A DNA stretch of 6,054 nucleotides from Candidatus Omnitrophota bacterium (GCA_028702395.1 JAQVOV010000096.1:1-6054), one strand, 5' to 3'. Positions 1 to 5,980 are shown, numbered from the stretch's first letter. Made by a program: numbers and translations. Notes: a model not told the origin generated them from the letters alone.

Positions 1-527
1 CTTACAGTATACTCATCCTCAACAACTTTATGGACATCTTCATGAGAAAAGTTCTTTACTACTTTTACAAATGCTGTTATTAAAGAAAATATATTTGCCT
101 GTTCGCCATCATCAAAAGAATAATCCTCTATCATGATATTGTCAAGATCAGGTTTAGCTCGTCTTGGAGAAACTTGTTTGCGGATGTTTTCCATATCAAC
201 TAAAGATGTTGCTGCTTCTTTGAATTTTTTATACTCTATTAATCTCTGTACAAGTTCTGCTCTGGGATCTTCTTCAATAGTTTCCTCTTCAACAGGCGGT
301 TTGGGTAAAAGCATCTTGCTTTTAATATGCATTAAAGTGGCAGCCATGACCAAAAATTCGCCAGCTATACTAAGGTCCAGTTTTTGCAGCATGTCTAAAT
401 ACTCCAAATACTCAGCTGTTATTTTTGCAATTGGGATATCATAAATATCCACTTCATCTTTTTTAATAAGAAAAAGTAAGAGATCCAGCGGCCCTTCAAA
501 TATCGGTAAATTTACTTTGTAAGTCAT
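1..527 (-). CDS. scpA: Segregation and condensation protein A, ScpA (kleisin), 3' end outside window
   Basis: The 175 visible codons read MTYKVNLPIFEGPLDLLL..., the hallmark N-terminus of ScpA. They continue with the family block IKKDEVDIYDIPIAKITAEY (residues 21-40), then GEFLVMAATLMHIKSKMLLP (56-75), the helical region that in the family contacts the SMC neck. An acidic linker follows (80-90), then EYKKFKEAA (98-106). ScpA bridges the SMC heads and recruits ScpB for chromosome condensation and segregation in the cytoplasm. Family members are about 240-270 aa, so roughly 70-90 residues, including the C-terminal winged helix that binds the SMC cap, lie beyond position 1. The ATG at 527 is well fixed because an in-frame TAA lies at 534-536; the ribosome binding site is weak (GGG about 10 bases upstream). 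The gene is last in the visible run, 289 bp after trpS. scpB would be expected next, but this cannot be seen. Confidence 0.95.
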   Translation of the reverse strand, partial: MTYKVNLPIFEGPLDLLLFLIKKDEVDIYDIPIAKITAEYLEYLDMLQKLDLSIAGEFLVMAATLMHIKSKMLLPKPPVEEETIEEDPRAELVQRLIEYKKFKEAATSLVDMENIRKQVSPRRAKPDLDNIMIEDYSFDDGEQANIFSLITAFVKVVKNFSHEDVHKVVEDEYTV

Positions 528-617
528 CTTCAGTTACCCTATGGTTTAAGTAAAAAGGCAAAAGTAAAAAGTAAAAAATCTGTTATCATTGTGGAATCTT
601 ATCTTTAGCTCATTTTT

Positions 618-718
618 AGTGTCTGTGTCTGTTTCTGTGTCTGCAAAGGAACGTCCTAAATATGTTTTTTTTACCTCTTTTAGAAGGATCCACCACTGAC
701 ACAGACACTGACACTAAT
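618..718. repeat. Inverted repeat of TGTCTG-type hexamers
   Basis: The left arm at 618-643 is made of tandem GTGTCT/GTTTCT words with 6-bp periodicity. The right arm at 694-718 is built of GACACA/GACACT words, which are the reverse complement of the same family; TTAGTGTC occurs at the outer end of both arms. About 50 bp separate the arms. Arms of this length could form a substantial stem in RNA or single-stranded DNA. It is nested inside the heptamer-word element. Confidence 0.75.
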
Positions 719-734
719 TACTTTTACCTTTTAT

Positions 735-787
735 CCGCCAAAATTTATTAAAATTTTGGCGAGATCTCGCCATCTATGATGGCGGAC
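735..787. repeat. Cluster of nested palindromes (53 bp)
   Basis: Three perfect dyads overlap. CGCCAAAATTT and its complement flank a 4-base loop at 736-761 (11-bp stem). GGCGAGATCTCGCC at 758-771 is a 14-bp palindrome. CGCCATC/GATGGCG flank TAT at 768-784 (7-bp stem). The ends also match: TCCGCC at 734-739 pairs with GGCGGA at 781-786. The piece splits the right-arm heptamers of the surrounding element, whose counterpart in the trpS-infB spacer is uninterrupted. There is no T-tract directly after the stems on the minus strand, so it is not a typical intrinsic terminator for trpS. Confidence 0.8.
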
Positions 788-816
788 CTTTTTCCTTTTT
801 ACTTTGAAATTCTCTA

Positions 817-1803
817 TTAACCCAAAAAACCTATCAACTCCCTAACTTCCTTCATAGTCTGCTTTGCTGTATCTTGTGCTTTTTGCTTACCCTTGCCTAA
901 AACATCCATCACAAACTTCTTATCTTTAATAAGCTTTTCTCTTTTTTGTCTTATTGGTCTCAATCTTTCTATTATAATCTCAGCAAGATGTTTTTTGCAC
1001 TGCATACATCCGATCTCTCCTGCTTTACACTTTTCCTCTAACTCGTGTACTTCTTTTGAAGCAAAAACCTTGTAATAAGAAAATACGTTACATATATCCG
1101 GATGTCCAGGATCAGTTTTTTGTATCCTTGCAGGATCTGTTATCATTTGTTTAACTTTTGAAACAATATCTTCATCTGTTTCAGACAGTGCTATGAAATT
1201 ATCATAGGACTTACTCATTTTCCTTGAATCCAACCCTAAAAGTTTCGGTGCATGTGTAAGCAATGTTTCAGGTTCAGGAAATATCTCTTTTTTATAAATA
1301 TGGTGAAATCTTCTTACTATCTCACGTGTTAATTCTAAATGTGAAGACTGATCCACTCCAACAGGAACAACATTTGCTTTATAAAGAAGAATATCTGCAG
1401 CTTGCAGAACAGGATAACCTAAAAATGCATATGTTGTAAGATCCCTGGTAGTTACTTCTCTTAGCTGTTCTTTATATGTGGGGCATCTTTCAAGCCAGGA
1501 CAAAGGTGTAAGGCAAGATAATGCCATGTAAAGATCCAAATGCTGGGAAACATCAGATTGAATAAAAATACTAGATCTTTCAGGATCAAGTCCGCAGCTT
1601 AACCAGTCAACTGCACATTCAAAAATATTTTCTTTGATATTTTCAGGTGATGCATACTCACTCATAAGAGCATGCCAATCTGCGATCATATAATAACAGT
1701 CATACTCATCCTGAAGTTTTATCCAGTTATCTATTGCACCTACCAAATGTCCCAAATGAAGTTTCCCGGTAGGTCTCATTCCGCTTAATATTCGTTTTTT
1801 CAT
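817..1803 (-). CDS. trpS: Tryptophanyl-tRNA synthetase (TrpRS), probable iron-sulfur type
   Basis: This is a class I aminoacyl-tRNA synthetase that charges tRNA-Trp with tryptophan using ATP in the cytoplasm. The 328-aa length is normal for bacterial TrpRS. The HIGH-like signature is HLGH (residues 16-19) after SGMRPTGKL, and the KMSKS loop is KMSKS at 195-199, followed by YDN. Residues 131-160 carry the family block PVLQAADILLYKANVVPVGV then DQ and HLELTRE, which discriminates TrpRS from TyrRS. The C-terminal part holds four cysteines, C238, C259, C266 and C269 (C-x20-C-x6-C-x2-C). From memory this is close to the [4Fe-4S] site of the Thermotoga maritima enzyme; cluster binding is inferred. 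The start is ATG at 1803 with a GGAG ten bases upstream. It lies 138 bp after infB and before scpA. Pairing of trpS with scpA is seen in several bacterial groups. Confidence 0.97.
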   Translation of the reverse strand: MKKRILSGMRPTGKLHLGHLVGAIDNWIKLQDEYDCYYMIADWHALMSEYASPENIKENIFECAVDWLSCGLDPERSSIFIQSDVSQHLDLYMALSCLTPLSWLERCPTYKEQLREVTTRDLTTYAFLGYPVLQAADILLYKANVVPVGVDQSSHLELTREIVRRFHHIYKKEIFPEPETLLTHAPKLLGLDSRKMSKSYDNFIALSETDEDIVSKVKQMITDPARIQKTDPGHPDICNVFSYYKVFASKEVHELEEKCKAGEIGCMQCKKHLAEIIIERLRPIRQKREKLIKDKKFVMDVLGKGKQKAQDTAKQTMKEVRELIGFLG

Positions 1804-1813
1804 TGTCGCGTCG

Positions 1814-1817
1814 CTCC
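1814..1817 (-). promoter_or_regulatory. Ribosome binding site of trpS
   Basis: GGAG lies ten bases before the ATG at 1803, a rather long spacing. The heptamer-word element begins two bases upstream (1819), so the repeat abuts the ribosome binding site directly. Confidence 0.6.
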
Positions 1818-1818
1818 A

Positions 1819-1930
1819 AGTAAAAAGTTAAAAGTAAAAAGGAAAAAATCTAAATTATCATTGATGCTTCTTCTTTAAAAAAATTATTCAGAACCTTCCA
1901 CTCTTTTACCTTTTACCTTTTTCCTTTTTC
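1819..1930. repeat. Heptamer-word element filling the trpS-infB spacer (cleanest copy)
   Basis: The left arm on the plus strand has four 7-bp units: AGTAAAA (1819), AGTTAAA (1826), AGTAAAA (1833) and AGGAAAA (1840). AATCTAA (1847-1853), two extra bases and TATCATT (1856-1862) follow. The right part has AGAACCTTCCACT (1890-1902) and then four inverted-sense heptamers, CTTTTAC (1903, 1910) and CTTTTTC (1917, 1924). The two arms are imperfect reverse complements about 56 bp apart. The unit spans the spacer from the trpS ribosome binding site to 11 bp short of the infB stop codon. It shares its word order and both cores with the scpA-trpS spacer. No coding potential is seen. Confidence 0.75.
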
Positions 1931-1941
1931 CTTAAGCTTAT

Positions 1942-4167
1942 TTATTTTTTGTTTAATCTACGGGCAGTTTTTTCTATAATATAACTCTCTATGATATCGC
2001 CTTCTTCATACTTTGAAAAACCTTCCAAAGCTATCCCGCATTCCATACCATCAGTTACATCTCTTGCATCATCTTTAAACCTTTTTAAAGATTTTATTTT
2101 ACCTTTAAAAAGTTCCTCCCCATTACGTTTGATCTTTCCCAAATGAGCCCTTGCAATTTTGCCTTTTGTAACTATACATCCTGCTATAACACCAATTTTA
2201 CTTACTTTGAAAACCTGCTGGATCTTAGCACACCCTTGCACGACTTCTTTTTGTATTGGTTCTAATAACCCTTCCATGCCAGCCTGCACATCATCTATTA
2301 GTTCATATATAATATCATATTTCTTAACCTCTATATCTTCTCTTTTTGCTACATCATCAGCTTTTGGAGCGATCTTAACATGAAACCCTATAACAACTGC
2401 ACTTGTTACCATTGCCAGCATAATATCATTTTCATTTATGTTACCAACATCCGCATGAATGATCTTCACTTTTACATCTTTTGTATCAAGCATTTCCAAA
2501 GATTTTTCTATAGCTTCTAACGAACCTTGAACATCTGCTTTAATTATTATGTTAAGTTCTTTTATACCATCTTCTTCTAAATGATCATGGAAATTCTCTA
2601 ATGTTATCCTTGCTTTTCTATGAAGGCCGTCATCCTTTTTTTGTCTTTGTTTAAGCTCTGAAAGGGTCTTTGCTTTTTTTTCATCTTTTACAATAAAAAA
2701 ATCATCCCCTGCTTCAGGCACTCCTTGAAGTCCAAGTATTTCAACAGGTGTTGATGGCGGTGCGAACATGATCCTTTTTCCTCGATGATCTGTCATTGCT
2801 TTAACTCTGCCATAATAAAGTCCGCTTAAGATTATATCTCCAACTCTTAATGTCCCGTTTTTTACAAGTAAAGTAGTTGTCACACCTTTTCCCTGACACA
2901 ATTTAGCTTCAATAACAACACCTCTTGCTCTAATATCAGGGTTTGCCTTAAGCTCAAGCATTTCAGCTTCTAAAACAAGCATATCCAATAACTCATCAAT
3001 ACCTTGCCCTGTTTTTGCTGAAACAGGAAGCATTATTGTTTTTCCACCCCAATCTTCAGGCATTAAACCTAATTCATTAAGCTGCATTTTAATTCTATCC
3101 ATCTTTATACCAGGCAGATCGCATTTGTTTATTGCAACAACAATAGGTACTCCTGCTGCTCTTGCATGATCAATTGCTTCTCTTGTCTGAGGCATGACCC
3201 CATCATCTGCAGCAACAACAAGAACAACTATATCAGTCGCATTAGCTCCTCTTGCTCTCATAGCTGTAAAAGCAGCATGACCTGGGGTATCAAGAAATGT
3301 CACAGAACCTTTTTTATTGGTTACAGTATATGCGCCAATGTGCTGTGTTATCCCGCCTTTTTCTTTTTCTGTAACTTTAGTTTTTCTTATATAATCAAGT
3401 AAAGATGTTTTACCATGATCAACATGTCCCATAAAAGTAACTACTGGGCTGCGAGTTATAGTATGTCCATGATCTTCTTTTGAATGTTCTTCTTCTAAGA
3501 ACTGCTGTTCTAAAGACTTTGTTTTCTGAAGATTTATTGAATATTCTGCGCAAATAGTGAATGCTGTTTCTTCATCAAGATTTTGATTTATTGTAGCGAA
3601 AACACCTTTTTTGATAAGAAAAGACATTACTTCGCTTGTTTTTTTATTTATTTTTTCACATAACTCTTTAACTGTTATAGGAAAATCCACTTCTATTACA
3701 TTCTCTGTTTTTACTGGAATAGGCTTTTCTTCTTTAGGTTGTATCACTATTTTAGGCTGTTCTACTGCTTTAGGTTTTTCAACTGGTTTTGACTGTTCCA
3801 CGACTTTAGGCTGCTCTACTACTTTAGGTTTTTCAACTACTTTTGGCTGTTCCACTACTTTCGATTTTTCAATTACCTTAGGTTGTTCTACTTTCTTAGT
3901 CTTTTCCTTAGCAAGCTCTGCCTTTATTTTTTTTGTCCCTAGAGGTTCTTCTCTGACACTGCCTGCCGGCAGGCAAGGCTCTGATTTCTGACTTCTGACC
4001 TCTTGCTCAGAACTGCCTGAAACTTTTTCCTTAACAAGCTTTACAGTTTCTTCGTCAACAGTACTCATATGACCTTTTACTTCAACACCTAGTTTCTTTA
4101 GCATATCAACAAGGTCTTTACTGGACATTTCCAATTCACTTGCAAGCTTGTGTACTCTTATAGACAT
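1942..4167 (-). CDS. infB: Translation initiation factor IF-2
   Basis: IF-2 is the GTPase that places initiator fMet-tRNA on the 30S subunit and promotes subunit joining. The 741 aa fall in the usual bacterial range. Domains seen: an N-terminal IF2_N helix bundle (1-50), a charged low-complexity linker (51-155) with nine hexapeptide repeats, a second IF2_N-like segment (about 160-215), the G domain, then domain II and the C1/C2 domains (C2 ends near RRLNKK). The G motifs are intact: G1 GHVDHGKTS (247-255), G2 GGITQHIGAY (271-280), G3 DTPGH (293-297), G4 NKCD (347-350) and G5 SAK (383-385). The ATG at 4167 has a strong AAGGAG five bases upstream. Residues 52-69 look like an in-frame insertion of repeat DNA (separate entry). 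The gene follows nusA by 106 bp, as in the conserved rimP-nusA-infB cluster, but rbfA does not follow it. Confidence 0.98.
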   Translation of the reverse strand: MSIRVHKLASELEMSSKDLVDMLKKLGVEVKGHMSTVDEETVKLVKEKVSGSSEQEVRSQKSEPCLPAGSVREEPLGTKKIKAELAKEKTKKVEQPKVIEKSKVVEQPKVVEKPKVVEQPKVVEQSKPVEKPKAVEQPKIVIQPKEEKPIPVKTENVIEVDFPITVKELCEKINKKTSEVMSFLIKKGVFATINQNLDEETAFTICAEYSINLQKTKSLEQQFLEEEHSKEDHGHTITRSPVVTFMGHVDHGKTSLLDYIRKTKVTEKEKGGITQHIGAYTVTNKKGSVTFLDTPGHAAFTAMRARGANATDIVVLVVAADDGVMPQTREAIDHARAAGVPIVVAINKCDLPGIKMDRIKMQLNELGLMPEDWGGKTIMLPVSAKTGQGIDELLDMLVLEAEMLELKANPDIRARGVVIEAKLCQGKGVTTTLLVKNGTLRVGDIILSGLYYGRVKAMTDHRGKRIMFAPPSTPVEILGLQGVPEAGDDFFIVKDEKKAKTLSELKQRQKKDDGLHRKARITLENFHDHLEEDGIKELNIIIKADVQGSLEAIEKSLEMLDTKDVKVKIIHADVGNINENDIMLAMVTSAVVIGFHVKIAPKADDVAKREDIEVKKYDIIYELIDDVQAGMEGLLEPIQKEVVQGCAKIQQVFKVSKIGVIAGCIVTKGKIARAHLGKIKRNGEELFKGKIKSLKRFKDDARDVTDGMECGIALEGFSKYEEGDIIESYIIEKTARRLNKK
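3730..3891 (-). repeat. Nine 18-bp repeats encoding hexapeptides in the IF-2 linker
   Basis: Residues 93-146 of IF-2 consist of nine six-residue units based on V-E-(Q/K)-P-K-V, for example VEQPKV, VEKPKV and VEQSKP, each encoded by 18 bp. The stretch is rich in Lys, Glu, Pro and Val and is surely an extended flexible spacer between the N-terminal domain and the second IF2_N-like segment. Such linkers vary widely between species; this one is expected to vary in copy number through slippage or unequal recombination. Confidence 0.85.
3952..4019. repeat. Palindrome plus heptamer words inserted in frame within infB
   Basis: On the plus strand a 16-bp perfect palindrome, TGCCTGCCGGCAGGCA, lies at 3960-3975. 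It is followed by 7-bp words TCTGATT (3980), TCTGACT (3987), TCTGACC (3994) and the degenerate TCTTGCT (4001); another copy, TCTGACA, lies on the other side (3952-3958). The 8-bp sequence ACTGCCTG occurs at 3958-3965 and again at 4012-4019, exactly 54 bp (18 codons) apart. In the protein this gives Gly-Ser at 51-52 and again at 69-70, with RSQKSEPCLPAG (58-69) between. The DNA resembles the spacer elements rather than the Lys/Glu/Pro-rich linker around it. Confidence 0.7.
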
Positions 4168-4172
4168 TATCT

Positions 4173-4178
4173 CTCCTT
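4173..4178 (-). promoter_or_regulatory. Ribosome binding site of infB
   Basis: A full AAGGAG lies five bases before the infB ATG at 4167, the strongest and best-spaced Shine-Dalgarno in the window. It decides the start codon. Confidence 0.85.
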
Positions 4179-4190
4179 AATAGAATGTTA

Positions 4191-4233
4191 AGATAAAAGA
4201 CAAAAGATAAAAGATAAAAATCTAAATATCATT
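4191..4233. repeat. Heptamer-word half-element in the infB-nusA spacer
   Basis: There are four 7-bp units on the plus strand: AGATAAA (4191), AGACAAA (4198), AGATAAA (4205) and AGATAAA (4212). AATCTAA (4219-4225), one base and TATCATT (4227-4233) follow. The arrangement matches the left halves of the two larger spacers, including the deviating second unit, but the word is AGATAAA instead of AGTAAAA. No right arm or AGAA...TCCACT core is recognisable; the remaining 40 bp to the nusA stop are AT-rich with only a weak 6-bp hairpin (4239-4255). Confidence 0.7.
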
Positions 4234-4273
4234 ATAAAATTTTCTTTTTGAAAATCCACGCTTCTCTCTTAGT

Positions 4274-5428
4274 TTATTCTTTTTCTTCTTTGTTCTCGTC
4301 CTGCGCATCTTCTGTTGCTTTTTCTTCTACTGCGTCCTCTGTTACTTCTTCTGTTGTTTCCCCTACGGCTTCTTCTGCTGCTTCAGCTACAACATCCTCT
4401 GTTGCTTCTTCGGCTACTTCTTCGTTGTCTTTTTTCTTAGAAGCCTTTTTAGCAGGCTTATTATCAGTAGTTTTCCCGTCTATCTCATCCTGTATTTGTT
4501 TTTCGCCTCTTATATCAACTTCCCAATCAAGAAGTTTTGATACAAGTCTTATATTTTGTCCATGTTTACCTATACCTATTGAAAGAAATTCATCATCAAC
4601 AATTACTTCCATTTTCTTTTTTTCTCTGTCAATATTCATCTTTTTTATCTCTATCGGACTAAAAATATTTTTCACATATGTTTCGAAATCATCAGACCAT
4701 CTTATTATATCTATACGTTCGCCTCTAAGTTCTCTTACGATATCTTTTACTCTGGCACCTCTAACACCAACACATGAACCTACAGGATCGATCTTATCAT
4801 CTTTTGAAAAAACTGCCATTTTTGTTCTTTCACCTGGTTCTCTTGAAATACCTCTTATCTCAACAATACCTTCGATTATTTCAGGGACCTCTAATTCAAA
4901 AAGTTTTATAACGAATTCTGCCGCTCTTCTTGATAAAATTATTTGTGGGCCATGAGAACTGTCACTAACTTCCAATATATAGGCTCTTACTCTTTCGCCC
5001 TGTTTATATCTCTCTTTTTGTATCTGTTCCATTTTTGGTAACACACCTTCTGTCTTGCCAAAATCAACAATAATATTGCCTTTATCAAATCTATGTACAG
5101 ACCCGGCGACTATTGTACTTACCTTACCTTCATATTCATTTAAAATAACAGACCTTTCAGCCTCTCTTATTTTCTGTATAATTACCTGTTTGGCTGTCTG
5201 TGCGGAAATACGTCCAAAATTACTGGAGTTAACTTCTTTCCCCTGACAAAAGATCTTTATTTCACCTGTTTCTCTATCCATAGTAGAAGTGATATCTTCT
5301 TTATCCTGACCAAGGACTTTTTTTGCTGCACTTATCAATGCTGCTTCAATTGCCTGGAACAGAACCTCTTTTTCTACGCCCTTTTCTCTTTCAAGAGTAT
5401 CTATTATGTTTAAAAGTTCATTGTTCAT
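4274..5428 (-). CDS. nusA: Transcription termination/antitermination factor NusA
   Basis: NusA binds RNA polymerase near the RNA exit channel and modulates pausing, termination and antitermination. In the 384 aa I see the N-terminal RNAP-binding domain (about 1-98), an S1 domain (about 99-158, with GKVSTIVAGSVHRFDKGNII), and the conserved LSRRAAEFVIKLFELEVPEI segment (165-184) leading into KH1. GVRG lies at 221-224 in KH1 and GKHG at 287-290 in KH2, both intact. The Escherichia coli-type acidic repeat domains AR1/AR2 are absent, as in most bacteria. A Lys-rich stretch (324-333) followed by a tail of about 50 residues, nearly all Glu, Ala, Thr, Val and Asp (336-384), ends the protein. The ATG at 5428 has GGAG five bases upstream. 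The gene lies 96 bp after rimP and 106 bp before infB. Confidence 0.98.
   Translation of the reverse strand: MNNELLNIIDTLEREKGVEKEVLFQAIEAALISAAKKVLGQDKEDITSTMDRETGEIKIFCQGKEVNSSNFGRISAQTAKQVIIQKIREAERSVILNEYEGKVSTIVAGSVHRFDKGNIIVDFGKTEGVLPKMEQIQKERYKQGERVRAYILEVSDSSHGPQIILSRRAAEFVIKLFELEVPEIIEGIVEIRGISREPGERTKMAVFSKDDKIDPVGSCVGVRGARVKDIVRELRGERIDIIRWSDDFETYVKNIFSPIEIKKMNIDREKKKMEVIVDDEFLSIGIGKHGQNIRLVSKLLDWEVDIRGEKQIQDEIDGKTTDNKPAKKASKKKDNEEVAEEATEDVVAEAAEEAVGETTEEVTEDAVEEKATEDAQDENKEEKE
4277..4423 (-). repeat. Low-complexity DNA encoding the acidic tail of NusA
   Basis: Codons for residues 336-384 are built of recurring GAA-GAA-(GTA/GCA/ACA) blocks, giving motifs such as EEVAEEATED, EEAVGETTEE and EEKATED. 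The tail is expected to be disordered and strongly negative, directly after a basic patch. Similar acidic tails occur in NusA of other lineages; no specific function is claimed. Confidence 0.6.
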
Positions 5429-5433
5429 TTTTT

Positions 5434-5437
5434 CTCC
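5434..5437 (-). promoter_or_regulatory. Ribosome binding site of nusA
   Basis: GGAG lies five bases before the ATG at 5428. A nearer-looking upstream ATG (overlapping the GGAG) is out of frame, so the start at 5428 is preferred. Confidence 0.7.
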
Positions 5438-5445
5438 ATTTTTAT

Positions 5446-5517
5446 TGTTATCTGGTATCTGTTACCTGTCTGTGTAAAAGAACTCTTCCACTACACAAAA
5501 ACACATTACAGATAACA
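5446..5517. repeat. Word element in the rimP-nusA spacer (GTTATCT family)
   Basis: On the plus strand the 7-bp words GTTATCT (5447), GGTATCT (5454) and GTTACCT (5461) are followed by GTCTGTG (5468). The inverted side reads ACATTAC (5503) and AGATAAC (5510). TGTTATCTG (5446-5454) and CAGATAACA (5509-5517) are perfect 9-bp inverted repeats, and TGTGTA (5471-5476) pairs with TACACA (5492-5497) inside them. The core AGAACTCTTCCACT (5479-5492) matches the core in the trpS-infB spacer (AGAACCTTCCACT) apart from a one-base length difference and one substitution. The words themselves differ from those of the other spacers. The element fills the 96-bp spacer from near the nusA ribosome binding site almost to the rimP stop codon. 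Confidence 0.65.
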
Positions 5518-5524
5518 CACACTA

Positions 5525-5980
5525 TCATTTAAAATACAGTTTCGCCTTAGATATTTTCTCAAACTCCAATTTAAATGATACACCTTTATCATCTTCAACA
5601 ATTATATAAGTATCAGTAAGTCCAAGTAACTTACCTATAAAAGTCTTTCGCCCTTCAATTGGAGCAAAAAGTTTAATTTCAACATCTTTGCCAATTGCCA
5701 TTTCATAGTGTACTCTGTTATTAAGCGGTCTATCAAGACCTGCAGAATTCACTTCTATAATATAAGGTTCATCAATAAGCTCTTCATTTTCAAGGATCTC
5801 TCCAGTTTTTTTGTTTACTGTTGCACAGTCATCCATGCTGATACCATTTTGTTTATCAAGTAGAACTCTAAGGACCTTTTGACTTCCTTCTTTTTTATAT
5901 GATATATCGTAAACAATAGCTTCAGTTTCCCCTACCACTTTGTTTACAATTTGTGTTATTTGGTCTATTATCTTTTCCAT
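5525..5980 (-). CDS. rimP: Ribosome maturation factor RimP
   Basis: RimP assists maturation of the 30S ribosomal subunit. From the ATG at 5980 the protein is 151 aa, the normal family length. It shows the N-terminal domain with VLRVLLDKQNGISMDDC (36-52) and the family block YIIEVNSAGLDRPL (73-86), where most homologues have SSPG instead of NSAG. The Sm-like C-terminal domain covers about 90-151 and ends ISKAKLYFK. The frame stays open upstream to a TTG at 6026-6028, which would add 16 residues (KRRSKWDTSRFFYS...). I reject that start because the added codons coincide with a Shine-Dalgarno sequence and a terminator-like hairpin, and the family begins near MEKIIDQ. No Shine-Dalgarno lies at normal linear distance from 5980. 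rimP heads the rimP-nusA-infB order known from many bacteria. Confidence 0.93.
   Translation of the reverse strand: MEKIIDQITQIVNKVVGETEAIVYDISYKKEGSQKVLRVLLDKQNGISMDDCATVNKKTGEILENEELIDEPYIIEVNSAGLDRPLNNRVHYEMAIGKDVEIKLFAPIEGRKTFIGKLLGLTDTYIIVEDDKGVSFKLEFEKISKAKLYFK

Larger units (their letters stand above)
549..801. repeat. Composite heptamer-word element filling the scpA-trpS spacer
   Basis: On the plus strand, four 7-bp units lie at 549-576: units 1, 3 and 4 are AGTAAAA and unit 2 is AGGCAAA. AATCTGT (577-583) and TATCATT (584-590) follow in the same register. The right side carries words in the opposite sense: CTTTTAC (721-727), CTTTTAT (728-734), CTTTTTC (788-794) and CTTTTTA (795-801). 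A core AGAAGGATCCACCACT lies at 682-697. The same layout recurs in the trpS-infB spacer. Between the arms are an inner TGTCTG inverted repeat and, between right-arm units 2 and 3, a palindrome cluster (listed separately). The element occupies nearly all of the 289-bp gene-free stretch; I see no coding sequence or convincing promoter in it. On the mRNA it could fold into a long imperfect stem. Confidence 0.75.

Noticed and set aside
549..590. Tandem short words as a possible CRISPR array
   Set aside because: Units are 6-7 bp with no spacers; CRISPR repeats are far longer and separated by unique spacers.
736..761. Hairpin as intrinsic terminator of trpS
   Set aside because: On the minus strand the 11-bp AT-rich stem is followed by GATAAAAGG rather than a U-tract.
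4239..4255. ATTTTC/GAAAAT hairpin downstream of nusA
   Set aside because: A six-base AT-rich stem is too weak to be called a terminator in DNA of this composition.
4248..4955. Long Ser-rich open frame on the plus strand opposite nusA
   Set aside because: It mirrors the codon bias of NusA, especially its acidic tail (GAA/GCA codons read backward as TTC/TGC), and has no recognisable domain. The other plus-strand open frames opposite scpA, trpS, infB and nusA are the same kind of shadow.
5523..5529. Fourth TATCATT copy at the rimP stop codon
   Set aside because: It overlaps the rimP stop codon, lacks the AATCT partner and sits on the opposite side of the words, so it may be chance.
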